From assembly GCF_000003815.2 (NCBI RefSeq), contig NC_049979.1, positions 35,066,600 to 35,130,599 on the forward strand: DNA of 64,000 nt. Direction: 5' to 3'. Source of the stretch: Branchiostoma floridae. Taxonomy: Eukaryota > Chordata > Leptocardii > Amphioxiformes > Branchiostomatidae. This document shows positions 11,674 through 22,400 of this stretch, piece by piece (positions within the stretch are counted from its first letter, which is position 1; every line of letters begins with the position of its first letter). The position numbers were made by a program, and so were the translations under genes. Under the pieces are notes generated by a model that ran no database searches, had not been told where the DNA came from, and worked only from the letters and a program-made list of their open reading frames with translations.

Positions 11674-11851
11674 AAACAACCAGAGGGGCGAGTAAGAACA
11701 GAAAGAAACAACACCCCGACTCCCGGGATTCGAACCCGCGCCGAACCCGGGCAGCCGGATCACAAATCGAACGTGCAAACCGTTCGGCCATAAAGGCTTA
11801 AGCCATTAGGCATCTTCGGTTTAGCAGTCCTTGAACACCACTGTTACACTA
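11674..11851 (-). repeat. tRNA-like SINE, copy 1
   Basis: On the minus strand it begins like a type II tRNA: 'tatggccgaacggtttgc' is an A-box-like stretch and 'gcgggttcgaatcccggg' is a strong B-box. It is near-identical to 11954-12130, with a few substitutions. The shared part continues beyond the tRNA-like body, which favours a SINE over a functional tRNA gene. Confidence 0.6.
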
Positions 11852-11953
11852 CTCCCCCTTTTCTTTTCAAGATTCGTCCTCGAATCTCCGAGATCGACAT
11901 CCCTGTGTGGTACATACTAGCCTGTTACTCACAGGGCCGGCGTGGGAACCAGT

Positions 11954-12130
11954 GAAACAACCAGAGGGGCGAGTAAGAACAGAAAGAAACAACACCCCGA
12001 CTCCCGGGATTCGAACCCGCGCCAAACCCGGGCAGCCGGATCACAAATCGAACGTGCAAACCGTTCGGCCATAAAGGCTTAAGCCGTTAGGCGTCTTCGG
12101 TTTAGCAGTCCTTGAACACCACTGTTACAC
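11954..12130 (-). repeat. tRNA-like SINE, copy 2
   Basis: Second copy of 11674-11851 in the same orientation, 280 bp away, with about 98% identity by eye. The close spacing may reflect segmental tandem duplication and not two insertions. Confidence 0.6.
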
Positions 12131-12235
12131 AATGATGAAATCAAGACAAGCCATTAAATCAAAGCATACCTTACATCCTTTGATCTCTCTTGTGAAGAAC
12201 ATCTCCAAGCTAGGTGTGACGGGTCGTTCGGTGTA

Positions 12236-12330
12236 ATATAACCAGCTGCTGCCGCGCCGCGTGCCTGCGAAGCTGGTGTGTTATGCCGAACGGCGGTTAT
12301 ACCGGCCATATAGATACAGATACAGATCAT
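12236..12330 (+). mobile_element. CR1-like LINE 3' end fragment
   Basis: Matches 27221-27318 and the 3' end of the element at 57960-58208: 'gcctgcgaagctggtgtg', 'gccgaacggcggttatac' and a terminal (gataca)n run. Confidence 0.55.
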
Positions 12331-12501
12331 GATTGATCATGACTGATATTTGCTCATGAGCTCACATAATTAGGCTGACGTCATAGGCTCAAATCAGTTA
12401 TAGTACGAAATGTATACCCTACTAGTATCTGCATCTGCATAGGATACCCCCAAATGACCCCGCGAGGGGCAAAAGTAGGGGGGGGAGCTGAGGCTCCCGG
12501 G

Positions 12502-14931
12502 TTAGGGCGGGCAGGCCGCCTGCCTGGCACGGAAGTGCTCAACGTTGGGAGCGCTTACAACCGTGCCAGGCAGGGCATTCCACTCGGGAATTGTGCGTGG
12601 GAAAAAAGAATGTTTGTAGATATCGGTGCGTGCAAATATGTGTTGATATTTGAAGTCGTGACTACCCCGGGTGCGCCCTTGGGCAGGCTTCAGAATATTG
12701 CTGGCGTCTATGTTAATATTATTGTTGACTACTTTATAGAAAAAGGTGAGGCGGGCGTTCCTCCTCCTTTCGGAGAGAGGGCGCCACTGCAGGTCTGAAA
12801 GCATTTGTGTCACGCTGCTAGTCTGCCGGTAGTCATTTAGGGTCACTCGGGCTGCCCTGCGCTGGACGGCCTCCACCGCCTGTATCCCTTTGTTGGTGTA
12901 CGGGTCCCAGACGATGGCACTATATTCCAAGTGAGGCCGTACCAGCGCTTTGTAACAAGTGGCCTTGACCCTAGATGGACAATGGGTCAAGTTGCGCCGA
13001 ATGACTCCTAGGACCTTACCAGCTTTGCTAGTGGCGTGGTTGATATGGGTGTCCCACCGCAAATCGTCGGACAGTTGTACTCCAAGATAGGGGTGGGACT
13101 TAACACCGGTAAGGGCTTCTCCACAGAGGGAGTACTGAGTTATGATGGGGTGCTTTTTACGGGTGATATGGAGGATGTGACATTTAGAGGGGTTGAACGA
13201 CATGAGCCAACGATTTTGCCATTCTGTTAGCGCATCGAGGTCGGACTGCAGCCCTTGTGCGTCAGAAGGCTTGCTGATAGTTCGATAAATCAAGCAATCG
13301 TCAGCAAACAGTCGAACATGTGAGTCTACGGAATCGGGTAGGTCATTAATGTAGAGCAGGAATAGCAGAGGGCCTAACACAGTACCCTGCGGAACTCCAG
13401 AGGTGACCTTGACAGCTTTAGATGTTCCACCGTCAAAGACAACCCTCTGGGTTCTCTCCGTAAGGAAGGCCCTAAGCCAAGACTGAAGGAGACCAGAAAT
13501 ACCATAGTGCTCGAGCTTGCTCAGCAGACGTTCGTGTGGCACAGTATCGAATGCTTTGCTAAAGTCAAGCACCGCGGCATCGACCTGTTTGTTCTGGTCC
13601 ATGTTCCTGACCAGGTCTTGGAGGGTAAGCACCAGCTGGCTCTCGCAGGACAGACCCTTCCTGAAGCCGTGTTGCGCAGGGGACAGAATGCCGTGAGCGT
13701 CTAGATGTTTCATCATGTGGCTGTGCACGATATGTTCGAGCACTTTACCACAGACCGATGTCAGAGACACCGGCCTATAGTTTGCAGGCAAAGTTCTGTC
13801 CCCCTTTTTGAAGATTGGAGCGATGTTAGCTGTTCTCCAATCTTCAGGAACATCTCCCGTGGATATTGACTGGGAGAATATGACCTGTAATATTGGCGCA
13901 ATTTGTTTGGCTACGGTCTTCAGGAGGCGAGGTGGTAATCCGTCTGGTCCTGTGGCCTTGCTGGGGTTAAGACAGGAGAGCTGTTTGGCTACCCCCTCCA
14001 CTGTGATGTTAAGGGAGGGGATAGTTGGAGCTTTGGGTTCGCCAAGGGTAGGAACGGTGGTCTTATCCTCCCTGGTAAACACTGACTCAAACTGGGCCCC
14101 CAGTGCATCAGCCTTTTCTTTGGGGTCAGATGTTAGCACCCCCTGATGTCTTAGGGCGGACGCACCAGTAGAGTCTTGTCTGATGGATTTGACATAGCTC
14201 CAAAAGGCCTTGGGATTATCCTCGATGTTAGACTCCAGGTAATTGGAGACATAATCCCTATGGGCCTTCCTAACTCTCTGCTTAACGCCCTTCCTACACC
14301 TCTTGAACTTTGCCCAGGCTTCATTGGAGTTGGATCTCCTAGCCTTGGAAAAAAGTTCAGACCGCTTACGCATAGCTTTGCGAATCTGGGGAGTTATCCA
14401 AGGTTTGTTGGATTGTGGCCTCACTTTTTTCCTGGGGACATGCTTATTGGCAGCACCACTAACGGCTGCCTTAATCAGCTCCCAGTTTTCTGAGGCAGTG
14501 TTGTGCTGAGCCTGGTCTGCAAACTCTCGACTGTATGTTGCCATATCCTGCTGGAGTGCATCGATGTTAGCTTTCCTCCACAGGTATATGAGCCGATCTT
14601 TTGAGTTTGATGTTTGGGGCTTTACTTGAACATCAATCAGCGGGATGTCATGATCGCTGAGACCTGGTAAGATTTTGACTCTCTCCACTAAGGTGGAATT
14701 TGTGGTGAGAAACAGATCCAGGGTGTTCGAAGTTTGCCCCACAGTACGAGTTGGTTCACAGACCATTTGTTCCAGACCACAGTCATTGGCAAGGCTGATG
14801 TAATTGCTAGTGAGAGTGGATGGATTGGAAGCGGTGGTATTAGCTTCAGGGTTCCAGGTCGCATCAGGCAGGTTGAAGTCACCTGCTAGCCAGATGTGGG
14901 CATTGTTGTTATTAGCCCGCTTTTGCAGCAC
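12502..14931 (-). CDS. Non-LTR retrotransposon endonuclease/reverse transcriptase (ORF2)
   Basis: About 809 codons are open without a stop. Near the N-terminus are the APE endonuclease motifs WLAGDFNLPDATW (about residue 14) and LSDHD (about residue 91). The reverse transcriptase follows: NPSKATGPDGLP (~322), PIFKKGD and YRPVSLTS (~372-392), QHGFRKGLSC (~420), LDFSKAFDTV with the first catalytic Asp (~455), SGVPQGTVLGPLLF (~511) and RLFADDCLIYR with the catalytic Asp pair (~540). The thumb region ends RARQAACPP. The FADD box and order of motifs fit the CR1/Jockey group. There is no ATG at the 5' end because the frame continues upstream through a frameshift. The otherwise clean frame suggests a recent insertion, although a missing 5' end makes it non-autonomous. 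Confidence 0.93.
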   Translation of the reverse strand: MLQKRANNNNAHIWLAGDFNLPDATWNPEANTTASNPSTLTSNYISLANDCGLEQMVCEPTRTVGQTSNTLDLFLTTNSTLVERVKILPGLSDHDIPLIDVQVKPQTSNSKDRLIYLWRKANIDALQQDMATYSREFADQAQHNTASENWELIKAAVSGAANKHVPRKKVRPQSNKPWITPQIRKAMRKRSELFSKARRSNSNEAWAKFKRCRKGVKQRVRKAHRDYVSNYLESNIEDNPKAFWSYVKSIRQDSTGASALRHQGVLTSDPKEKADALGAQFESVFTREDKTTVPTLGEPKAPTIPSLNITVEGVAKQLSCLNPSKATGPDGLPPRLLKTVAKQIAPILQVIFSQSISTGDVPEDWRTANIAPIFKKGDRTLPANYRPVSLTSVCGKVLEHIVHSHMMKHLDAHGILSPAQHGFRKGLSCESQLVLTLQDLVRNMDQNKQVDAAVLDFSKAFDTVPHERLLSKLEHYGISGLLQSWLRAFLTERTQRVVFDGGTSKAVKVTSGVPQGTVLGPLLFLLYINDLPDSVDSHVRLFADDCLIYRTISKPSDAQGLQSDLDALTEWQNRWLMSFNPSKCHILHITRKKHPIITQYSLCGEALTGVKSHPYLGVQLSDDLRWDTHINHATSKAGKVLGVIRRNLTHCPSRVKATCYKALVRPHLEYSAIVWDPYTNKGIQAVEAVQRRAARVTLNDYRQTSSVTQMLSDLQWRPLSERRRNARLTFFYKVVNNNINIDASNILKPAQGRTRGSHDFKYQHIFARTDIYKHSFFPRTIPEWNALPGTVVSAPNVEHFRARQAACPP

Positions 14932-15110
14932 TGATCTTTCTAGTGCTACAAAATCATCATGACCAGCTGAGGGGGGGGCGATAGTAGGCCCCTATGTAGA
15001 TGGACTTACTGTTAGCCAGATGGACCCGGACCCAGGTCAACTCGCAGGGACAGTCCGGGTCTGGGTGGTGGGTTGCTATGATGTTGTTCTTGTAAGGATG
15101 ACCCTGTCAA
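12502..15110 (-). mobile_element. 5'-truncated CR1/Jockey-like non-LTR retrotransposon
   Basis: The ORF2-type frame occupies 12502-14970. In-frame nuclease-like sequence continues to about 15110 after a one-base shift in a G8 tract at 14971-14978. Translating across it gives HHPDPDCPCELTWVRVHLAN and IYIGAYYRPPS, the middle of an APE-type endonuclease. The 5' part is missing. Confidence 0.9.
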
Positions 15111-15279
15111 TGTTGGGAAAATAAAAGTTATTGACATTACTGAGCAAGAAAAATTGAATACTATAAATGAAAAAAAAAATGTATTTAAGTTCGCGAGGAT
15201 TTAATTTTCGCTTTAGTGGGAAAAAGGACTGTTCGCGGTTGTGTTAGTTAGTGGTAGCAGTAGCACCATGCACTGTAGT

Positions 15280-15570
15280 CTGTTACCGCCATGGAAAAAT
15301 GTTTGTGGTATTGGCATGGAAAAATGTTTGTGGTACAGTCAAACCTGTATTAGGGGCCACCTCTACAGAGGGGCCACCTGTCCGTAGTGGCCACTTTTTG
15401 TCGGTCCCTTGGGTATTTTATCTACAAGTTGCCACCTCTATATAGAGGCCACCTGTCTATAGTGGCCAAATTTGTCCGGTCCCTTGAGTGGCCGCTATAG
15501 ACAGGTTTGACTGTATTGGCATGGAAAAATGTTTGTGGTATTGGCATGGAAAAATGTTTGTGGTCATTTT
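15280..15570 (+). repeat. 25-bp tandem repeat interrupted by a MITE
   Basis: Units of 'catggaaaaatgtttgtggt' plus 'attgg' occur twice on the left (from about 15291) and twice on the right (to 15565) of the element at 15336-15513. This shows the MITE inserted into a pre-existing short array. Confidence 0.7.
15336..15513. mobile_element. Tc1/mariner-like MITE, TA target site
   Basis: 178-bp element with inverted ends CAGTCAAACCTGT and ACAGGTTTGACTG, flanked by TA at 15334-15335 and 15514-15515. The interior repeats 'ggccacctgt' words on both strands. No coding capacity. Confidence 0.75.
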
Positions 15571-16142
15571 AAGTTTGTGATGATTTGGCAACGCAAAAAT
15601 CGTGAAATAAAACCACCGCACAAATTTCTGCATTTATTTACAGTAGATGTATGCATTTCTGGACTGGCCCTTGCATTGGCATGTCATGCAGCAGTCTTTT
15701 TCAGAAACTGGAACCTTCTAATACGTGGAAAACTCCTCCCCCTCCCCTCTCCCCCACTGTCAGCAAGGTAGATGTTCGTGAATGCTTTGGTCGGAAATCA
15801 AATCAGATTTGGTCAGGAACCTCAGATGCAAGGCTCATCTTGTCATTCATCTCCTAGCTGCCAGATGGCGTTCATACTCTGGGGCCCCTCTATATGAAGT
15901 TCTGCATTTAGAACATTCTCAAAACTACAGAAGTACATTCTATATATGGCAGTTTGATTGCAGTCAGAAAACTAATTAGGCAGTTCTATAAAAATCCAGG
16001 TTGTATCTAGCTTGCAAGTACAATGACGTTTGCATTAACCACTGTTGACAAAAGAGATGGAATAATTACGTTGACTTCTATCATGTCACACTCACAGGCA
16101 TTTGGACAGCAAGTCTATCGCACACTGACATTGGCACAAATA

Positions 16143-16470
16143 ATGTCATGGTCCCTGAGTGATTCTGATTCTGATGAATCGACCGACCTCGGCCCGTCTC
16201 TCCACGGAGGAAGGAAATGTGAAGAAAGTGACGAAGACTGTGCTGGAGAAAGTAGCAGGACTGAACAGATAGATGACAGCTCTAGTGGTGGTCAGGCTGG
16301 GCCTTCAGGGTCAGGAAGGACTACTAGTACTAGTACTAGTACTAATGAGAGAGGACGTCGTGAGGGGAAACAGAAGAGAAAAGATGAGAGAGACAGGAGA
16401 CCGGAGTGTAAGTACGGGCGAAAGTGTTACAGGAAGAACCCCCTCCATCTCCAACAGTTCAGGCATCCAG
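16143..16470 (+). CDS. TDP1: TDP1 coding exon 1 (PBZ zinc finger)
   Basis: I start at the ATG at 16143 ([15 protein letters not shown]), which resembles the acidic/Ser N-terminus of other TDP1 proteins. The frame is open 40 codons further up with another ATG at 16023. The exon ends CATCCAG|GTATTT in phase 1. Its last 22 residues match the PBZ consensus: C-x5-C-Y-R-K-N-x2-H-x5-H-P-G. Codon usage shows a Thr-Ser microsatellite (ACTAGT)n near 16320. Confidence 0.82.
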
Positions 16471-19400
16471 GTATTTGTTTATTTTGATTGTTTGTCTATT
16501 TCATTGCACAGCAAGAAAATGCAGAATCATAGTAGTATGATAAACAATAGATAAAACAGGTGCAGGAGAAAGGAAAAGGAATAATTATATATACTAGGCC
16601 CTTCCCCTCTGTACTAAACAAAATGGAACAACTTTCTTACTTCAACCTATTTTTACCTGCATGAGAAGCGGAGATAAGTATTTAGTGTGCCTGTCTGTGG
16701 GTGTTTCCGGATATTTGCAGTCAGTTTAACTTGAAACCCTCTGGATGGATTGTAATGATTATTCAGTATGTAGATGGGTTTGGGAAGAAAAAGGTCAAGG
16801 TCAAGTTTGGGCCCCCTGGTATGTGACCTTGGTACTGCAGCAGTTTTGAATCTTGTGTCTTGTTTTTCTGCAGTAGTGACCAGTAGCCACAGAGACAGTT
16901 TGTTTGTTTGTTTGTTTATTTTGATCTCCAATTAGAGTTACAATTATTATCATAACTCTATTCTTCCTGGAGTCGTCCATCAACATTACAAATTAAAACA
17001 ATCAAATAACATAAAGTCAACAAAAGTACATGTATACAGTATGACACGAGAAGAACTGAAGTAAACTGATTGCAAAAATGTAACATAAACTCAGTAAACG
17101 GAAGTAATGAGGAGGGGTCAGAGGTCAAAGGCTATAACATAAATAACAAAACATCAATTGTTGTAACAATAAATAAAATAACCAAGTGGGTGTAATTAAC
17201 AAAGAAATTATCCACAAACACAATTAATAGTTGATTTGCAGCTACATTGTATCAAGATACAGATTCGTCTACCACCAATCCTGCAAGGGTGTGCTCATTT
17301 TAGTCCGGATCCAATTCACAATGTGTGTTTTGAATATGGCAGGTGAGGTTGCTTTCATTTGTGGTGGGAAAGTGTTATAACTTATAGGACTTGGTGCATC
17401 TATACACGAAGGTCCTCGTCAAGGCTGCAGTTTTTGGCTTAGGTAATCTAAAACCACCACTTGTCGCAAGACGAGTGCTACATGCTCATGTGTGCTACTT
17501 ATGTTTTCTAATCTACTATAATACATAGCTCTAGGTTCCTTAGATACTATTAGCTTGTTGAACATAGAAAGAGTTCCTGTGTACAATCTTTCTTTAACTG
17601 TTGGCCATTGTAGTTTACTATGCATATAATCAATGTTTTCATTATAGCGTGCATTTAGAACAAGTCTGGCTGCCCTATTTTGCAGAATCTGTAGCTTGTT
17701 CAAGGAGGTCTGAGGGCAGGCAGATAACAAGCAAGCACAATAATCCAGATGGGATAACACTAGTGCCTGCGTCACCACCTTCAGCGGTCCATCAAAAAGC
17801 AGATCACTTGATCTCTTAAGCATTGCTAGTGCAGTCAAGTACTGATCTATTATGAAACCAAGCAGTTTTGCTTGAGTTACTTGTTCAATACTTATACCAT
17901 TTAAAGAAAGCTGTAAGTTTGACTAATTGTGTTTTTTTTTCAAACCTAATGAAAACAGGGGCCTCATCATCATCATCTGATGAGGAAAAATCTTCCCCAC
18001 CTCACAAAAAGTTGAAAACTGGGTCACCATCTGCAGCTGCATCATCATCATCATCATCATCATCACAGGCAGCAGAGCCAGGCCCGTACGCATTCTTCCT
18101 GACGAAAGTGTCCGGCATCGCAGCCAGGTTTAACCAGACTGGAGCCGTGCACATCTCAGGTGAGACTTAAGACAAACAATGTTGCATTTCTTTTAGTGTT
18201 GGAATTAGGGCCGTTTGAAGCGTTTTGTATGACTTTGACTTCTAAATCTAGTCTAATTTGACCTTTGCTTTCTGCTAGTCTCCATCTTTGGTAACACCAT
18301 TTTCCTGACCCTCAGATATATATTTCCAAATAACTATGGACTCACAAGCAAATAAACAAACAGACGCACCAAAAGAAAATCGAGGTACACGTCTTCTTAA
18401 AGACCATGAAACTAAGAGTTGTTCTATTCTCTCCCTACAGATATTTTATCCGCTGAGAAGGGAAAGTTGCTGGCATCAGCTCAGGTGAGCCTCACACACA
18501 ATCTGTATCAAAATTGTTGTATCTTGTCTGAATTTTACCTCTTCCCTCATGATGTCAATAAAAAGTGTCCTGCAGGCCGATTCAAGCTTCTCATGAAGAA
18601 ACAAATATTCAAACAAATAAACACAGGCTGTTTCCTCCGGTGATATGGAATACAATGTATATTTATCACTGCTATCGTCATCATCATCGGTCAATGTGCT
18701 TACACACGACGGGGTTATACCGCCCCTTACGGGGTAACATACCCTTTTGCTGGCTAATTACAAGACGGGGATGCGCCAGGTCTACCGTCCGGGTGAATGA
18801 TGATCACTGCTATAACTCTGATGGTGATTTCTGTTGTTGTTTCAGTTTAACTACATGATTGACATCCCCTGGCTCAGGCAGCAGTATCCACAGGAAGCAA
18901 GGTAAGGCCTTACGTCACATTCTTAAACCAGGGCCAGCTTTTGGGAACAAAAGTTCAGTTCAGTTCAGTTCATCCTCGGAGAGGTGACAGCAGCATCTCC
19001 ACAGTCATAAACGAAAAGTATGATATAAAAGACACCTAACTACATAAGATGAAAAGAGAATTTTCGAGAGCATGATTTGTAATAACTATACATTTCAATT
19101 TTTTGTTTCCACAAACAGCCCCAGTTTGGAAATGTGACGTTAGGCCACACCAATTTAATTTCTTGGTTCACGGATTTTCTCCTAAAAAATATGGAGCGAG
19201 AGGGCGAAATAAAAATAAAAATTGTAAAATGGTTGGGGTAAAGGTAAGGGCTAATCCAAATCATAAAGAATAAAAAGTTTTCAGCTTGAAAAAAGTACAA
19301 AAACACTATTACTGTACAGTAACAGCACCTGTTCGTTGAAAATTACAAAAGTAGTGTCAGTTTTTATGTTTGTCCCATTCTTCATGAATGAAAAATATAA

Positions 19401-22400
19401 CTGCAATAATATATAATAATAATACCCACATTTTAAGGAGCTTATAATATAAAGGCCTATTTGCTACACCAGAAAGTTGGTAAATAGTTTCATTAATGGT
19501 GAAAATTTGCTGAGTGGTAATTTTTATTTTTTATTTTTTTCCAAAAAATAGGAGCGAGCGAATCCGTGAACCAAGAAATTAAATTGGTGTGGCCTTAGCG
19601 TAAGCAGATCCTATCTCACCTTGAATATCATGCTATTTGTCAGTCAGTTAGCAAGTCAGTCAACTTTCAGGACCACATTATGTAGTCGGTCCTTTCAGAA
19701 TAATGACACAAAATCGCTATAAATTGCTTGCCAGTGTGAGAAACAACTGCTAACATTACGACATGGTAAGGAATCCCTCTGAGTGCAAAATAAGTAATAA
19801 AAACAACAACAGCTACAAACAATAGTGACTTTTCTTATTTCCTATTAGCAACTTTATTCCATTCAGGATGCCAATATCAATACATTTCTGTCAATTAGCT
19901 ATCTCTTCTCTACTTTAATCAATCCATATTTAATATGTACAGTTCGTATTTCTTTCAAATTCAATGACTTGGGACAGAATTCAAAATAATGAGGCAAATA
20001 GTTAAACAACAACGTCATGTACATTGTAGTACAGTAAGGATTGTAAGAAGTTCAACTTTACATGCTATATCCATACACAATTAAGCGCTTACCAACAAGC
20101 TTTCACTAGTCCTCTGATCCCTTTTTTTAGTTGATTTGACCTGAAGCATACGTCGTCACTTGACCTGAGCAAAAGTGTGACCTCAGCTAGCCTCCCATAG
20201 CAGGCTCTCTATGGCCTTTTTTGACGCTTTTGCTGGCCATTTCTTTTTGTACTGGGTCGCTGATTGCTAGCCTTTTCTGACAGCCGGCCATTTTAGAGCC
20301 TGCATGGAAACGGTGCTACAAAGTCATATCAAAAAACGATTAGCCATTCATCTGCCCTATTAACACATACGTTAGGAATAATTCACAACTCCGTGAGAGG
20401 CAATTCGCATGTCGGCTGCAAACATTTTACAACTCGGGGCCGCCCGACCGCCATGGGGAAACCCCCATATGTCACGCGCTCCACGCTCCGCCCGAGCAAA
20501 GGCGTCGGACATACCGAAAGAACGTCGAACTGGTAAGTTTTCACTTCTGTTTTTTTAAAAAGCAGTTTGACCCGAAACCGTTAGAGAATTGTCGGGTCAG
20601 TGCACACGGGGCGTGACAGCGCTAGCGCACTGTCCGCGTCCGGCGGAGATGCGTGCAGTTTATTAGCCGTCCACGGCAGGCAGGAAATTCGCACCTCCTT
20701 GTTAATCGCCCTAATCGTTTTTTGATATGACTTTGTAGCACCGTTTCCATGCAGGCTCTAAAATGGCCGGCTGTCAGAAAAGGCCAGCAATCAGCGACCC
20801 AGTACAAAAAGAAATGGCCAGCAAAAGCGTCAAAAAAGGCCATAGAGAGCCTGCTATGGAGGCTAGACCTCAGCAACTTTTTAGGAATCTGTCTGCTTTG
20901 TCCAGTCTTTACAAAGAAATGTGTTTGTTGCGCTTGTTGCGGCAGATCCAGATAAAATTAATTGAGGCAAAATTGTTTTCAACATTTTTGTATTGCAAGC
21001 CTTTCTCAAATCAACTTCTTACTCACAGCCCTATTATTTTTCTAACAGCAGCTTTTGCTAAAGAAAATATCTATTAACAGTTTATGAAAGTTTGACAATA
21101 CAGGGCTCGAAATACTTTTTTCTGCATACCTGCACTGGTGCAGGTAACATTGAACATAACCTGCACCAGGCAAAGTTTACCTGCACCATTCTGAATTTAG
21201 GAAATATGGATCATACTAAAATTGTTCAGGAACCATTGCTATTTATTCTTTTAAACTTTATAGGTGATAACAGTCAATGCAGCTAATAACAATCCATGTA
21301 CATTATAGGACATTTATGTGCAAAACCCAGTACATGAACCAGTGCAGGTTGGGTGCAGGTAGACATCAGAAATACCTGCACAGCTCCAATTTTACCTGCA
21401 CTAACCTGCATATGCAGGTGGTATTTCGAGCCCTGCAATATATCCATGCTTCCATCGTGCGCAATGGAATGTTTGTTTTTTTACCTACCCATTTTATATC
21501 AGATTCTGAACAAATCAAAGCTTGCTCAGTTACAGTTCATGATTTTTGACAAAGCTGAAGTCATGATATCCCTGTATTAGCAGACACTGTATTAGTAGAC
21601 ATTTGTATCAAAGAGTTTGTACAGTTACTGTAGTGAGTTTTATGTATTTAAAATGGCATTCAATGAAAGGAACAATGACGAAAGTATCTTAATCATACAT
21701 ATGCTAAAGTCCCATCCTATCTTTGTTATCAAGACCTCGCATTGTAGCTGTAATTCATTCTTGCTCACATTTTCCTCAGCTTAGATTTTCCTATCATAAT
21801 CCATAATTCCCTATCTATTGTCCAAAAGTGACGCAGCACAATAGAAAGATGGAGTTACACTCAACTAAGTCACAGTCAAAACTTTACAAGTGACCATCTC
21901 TACATAAGATCTCGTTGTTTACCCTAAAAGAGTGCCGAACCAAAAAGAAAACGGCTGCATGAACGTGTGTTTATAGTTTTGACAAATTCCTCTTTGAGCT
22001 CAAGCGTCCAACGGGACTAAGCTTGTTTGTAACTGAACAACTTAGCAAGAAATTTTTGGCAGCGGCACGCTTGGGATAGGAGTGCAACACAGTGCAACAT
22101 TGCCTCATGTGGTGCAAAACTAACTGCAGTTTGTAATCGCCACATAAGAAAAGACTAGGTGTTTAGTATGTAGATATTGTTGGCAATTTTGTGACCAATT
22201 TTTGGATAAAGATAGTGGATGCTATTTGAAACGTCTGACCATTTCCAAAATCATTTGTAGCTGACTGAGTAACTCAGCTTTTTGGCCTATCTTACCAGGA
22301 TTTCTAACCTTCATCAACGTACTTTGGATACATTTTTCCAATTGAAGCTTAAAAATCTTGTCTGCTGTCACCACCTAGTCTGTCTACACCAGATTGTATC

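Noticed and set aside
11674..12130. Functional tRNA genes
   Set aside because: The duplicated unit extends beyond the tRNA-like body, and the acceptor stem did not fold convincingly by eye.
16023..16142. Upstream in-frame ATG for TDP1
   Set aside because: The added 40 residues do not resemble TDP1 N-termini; 16143 opens the acidic/Ser region expected. A longer start cannot be excluded.
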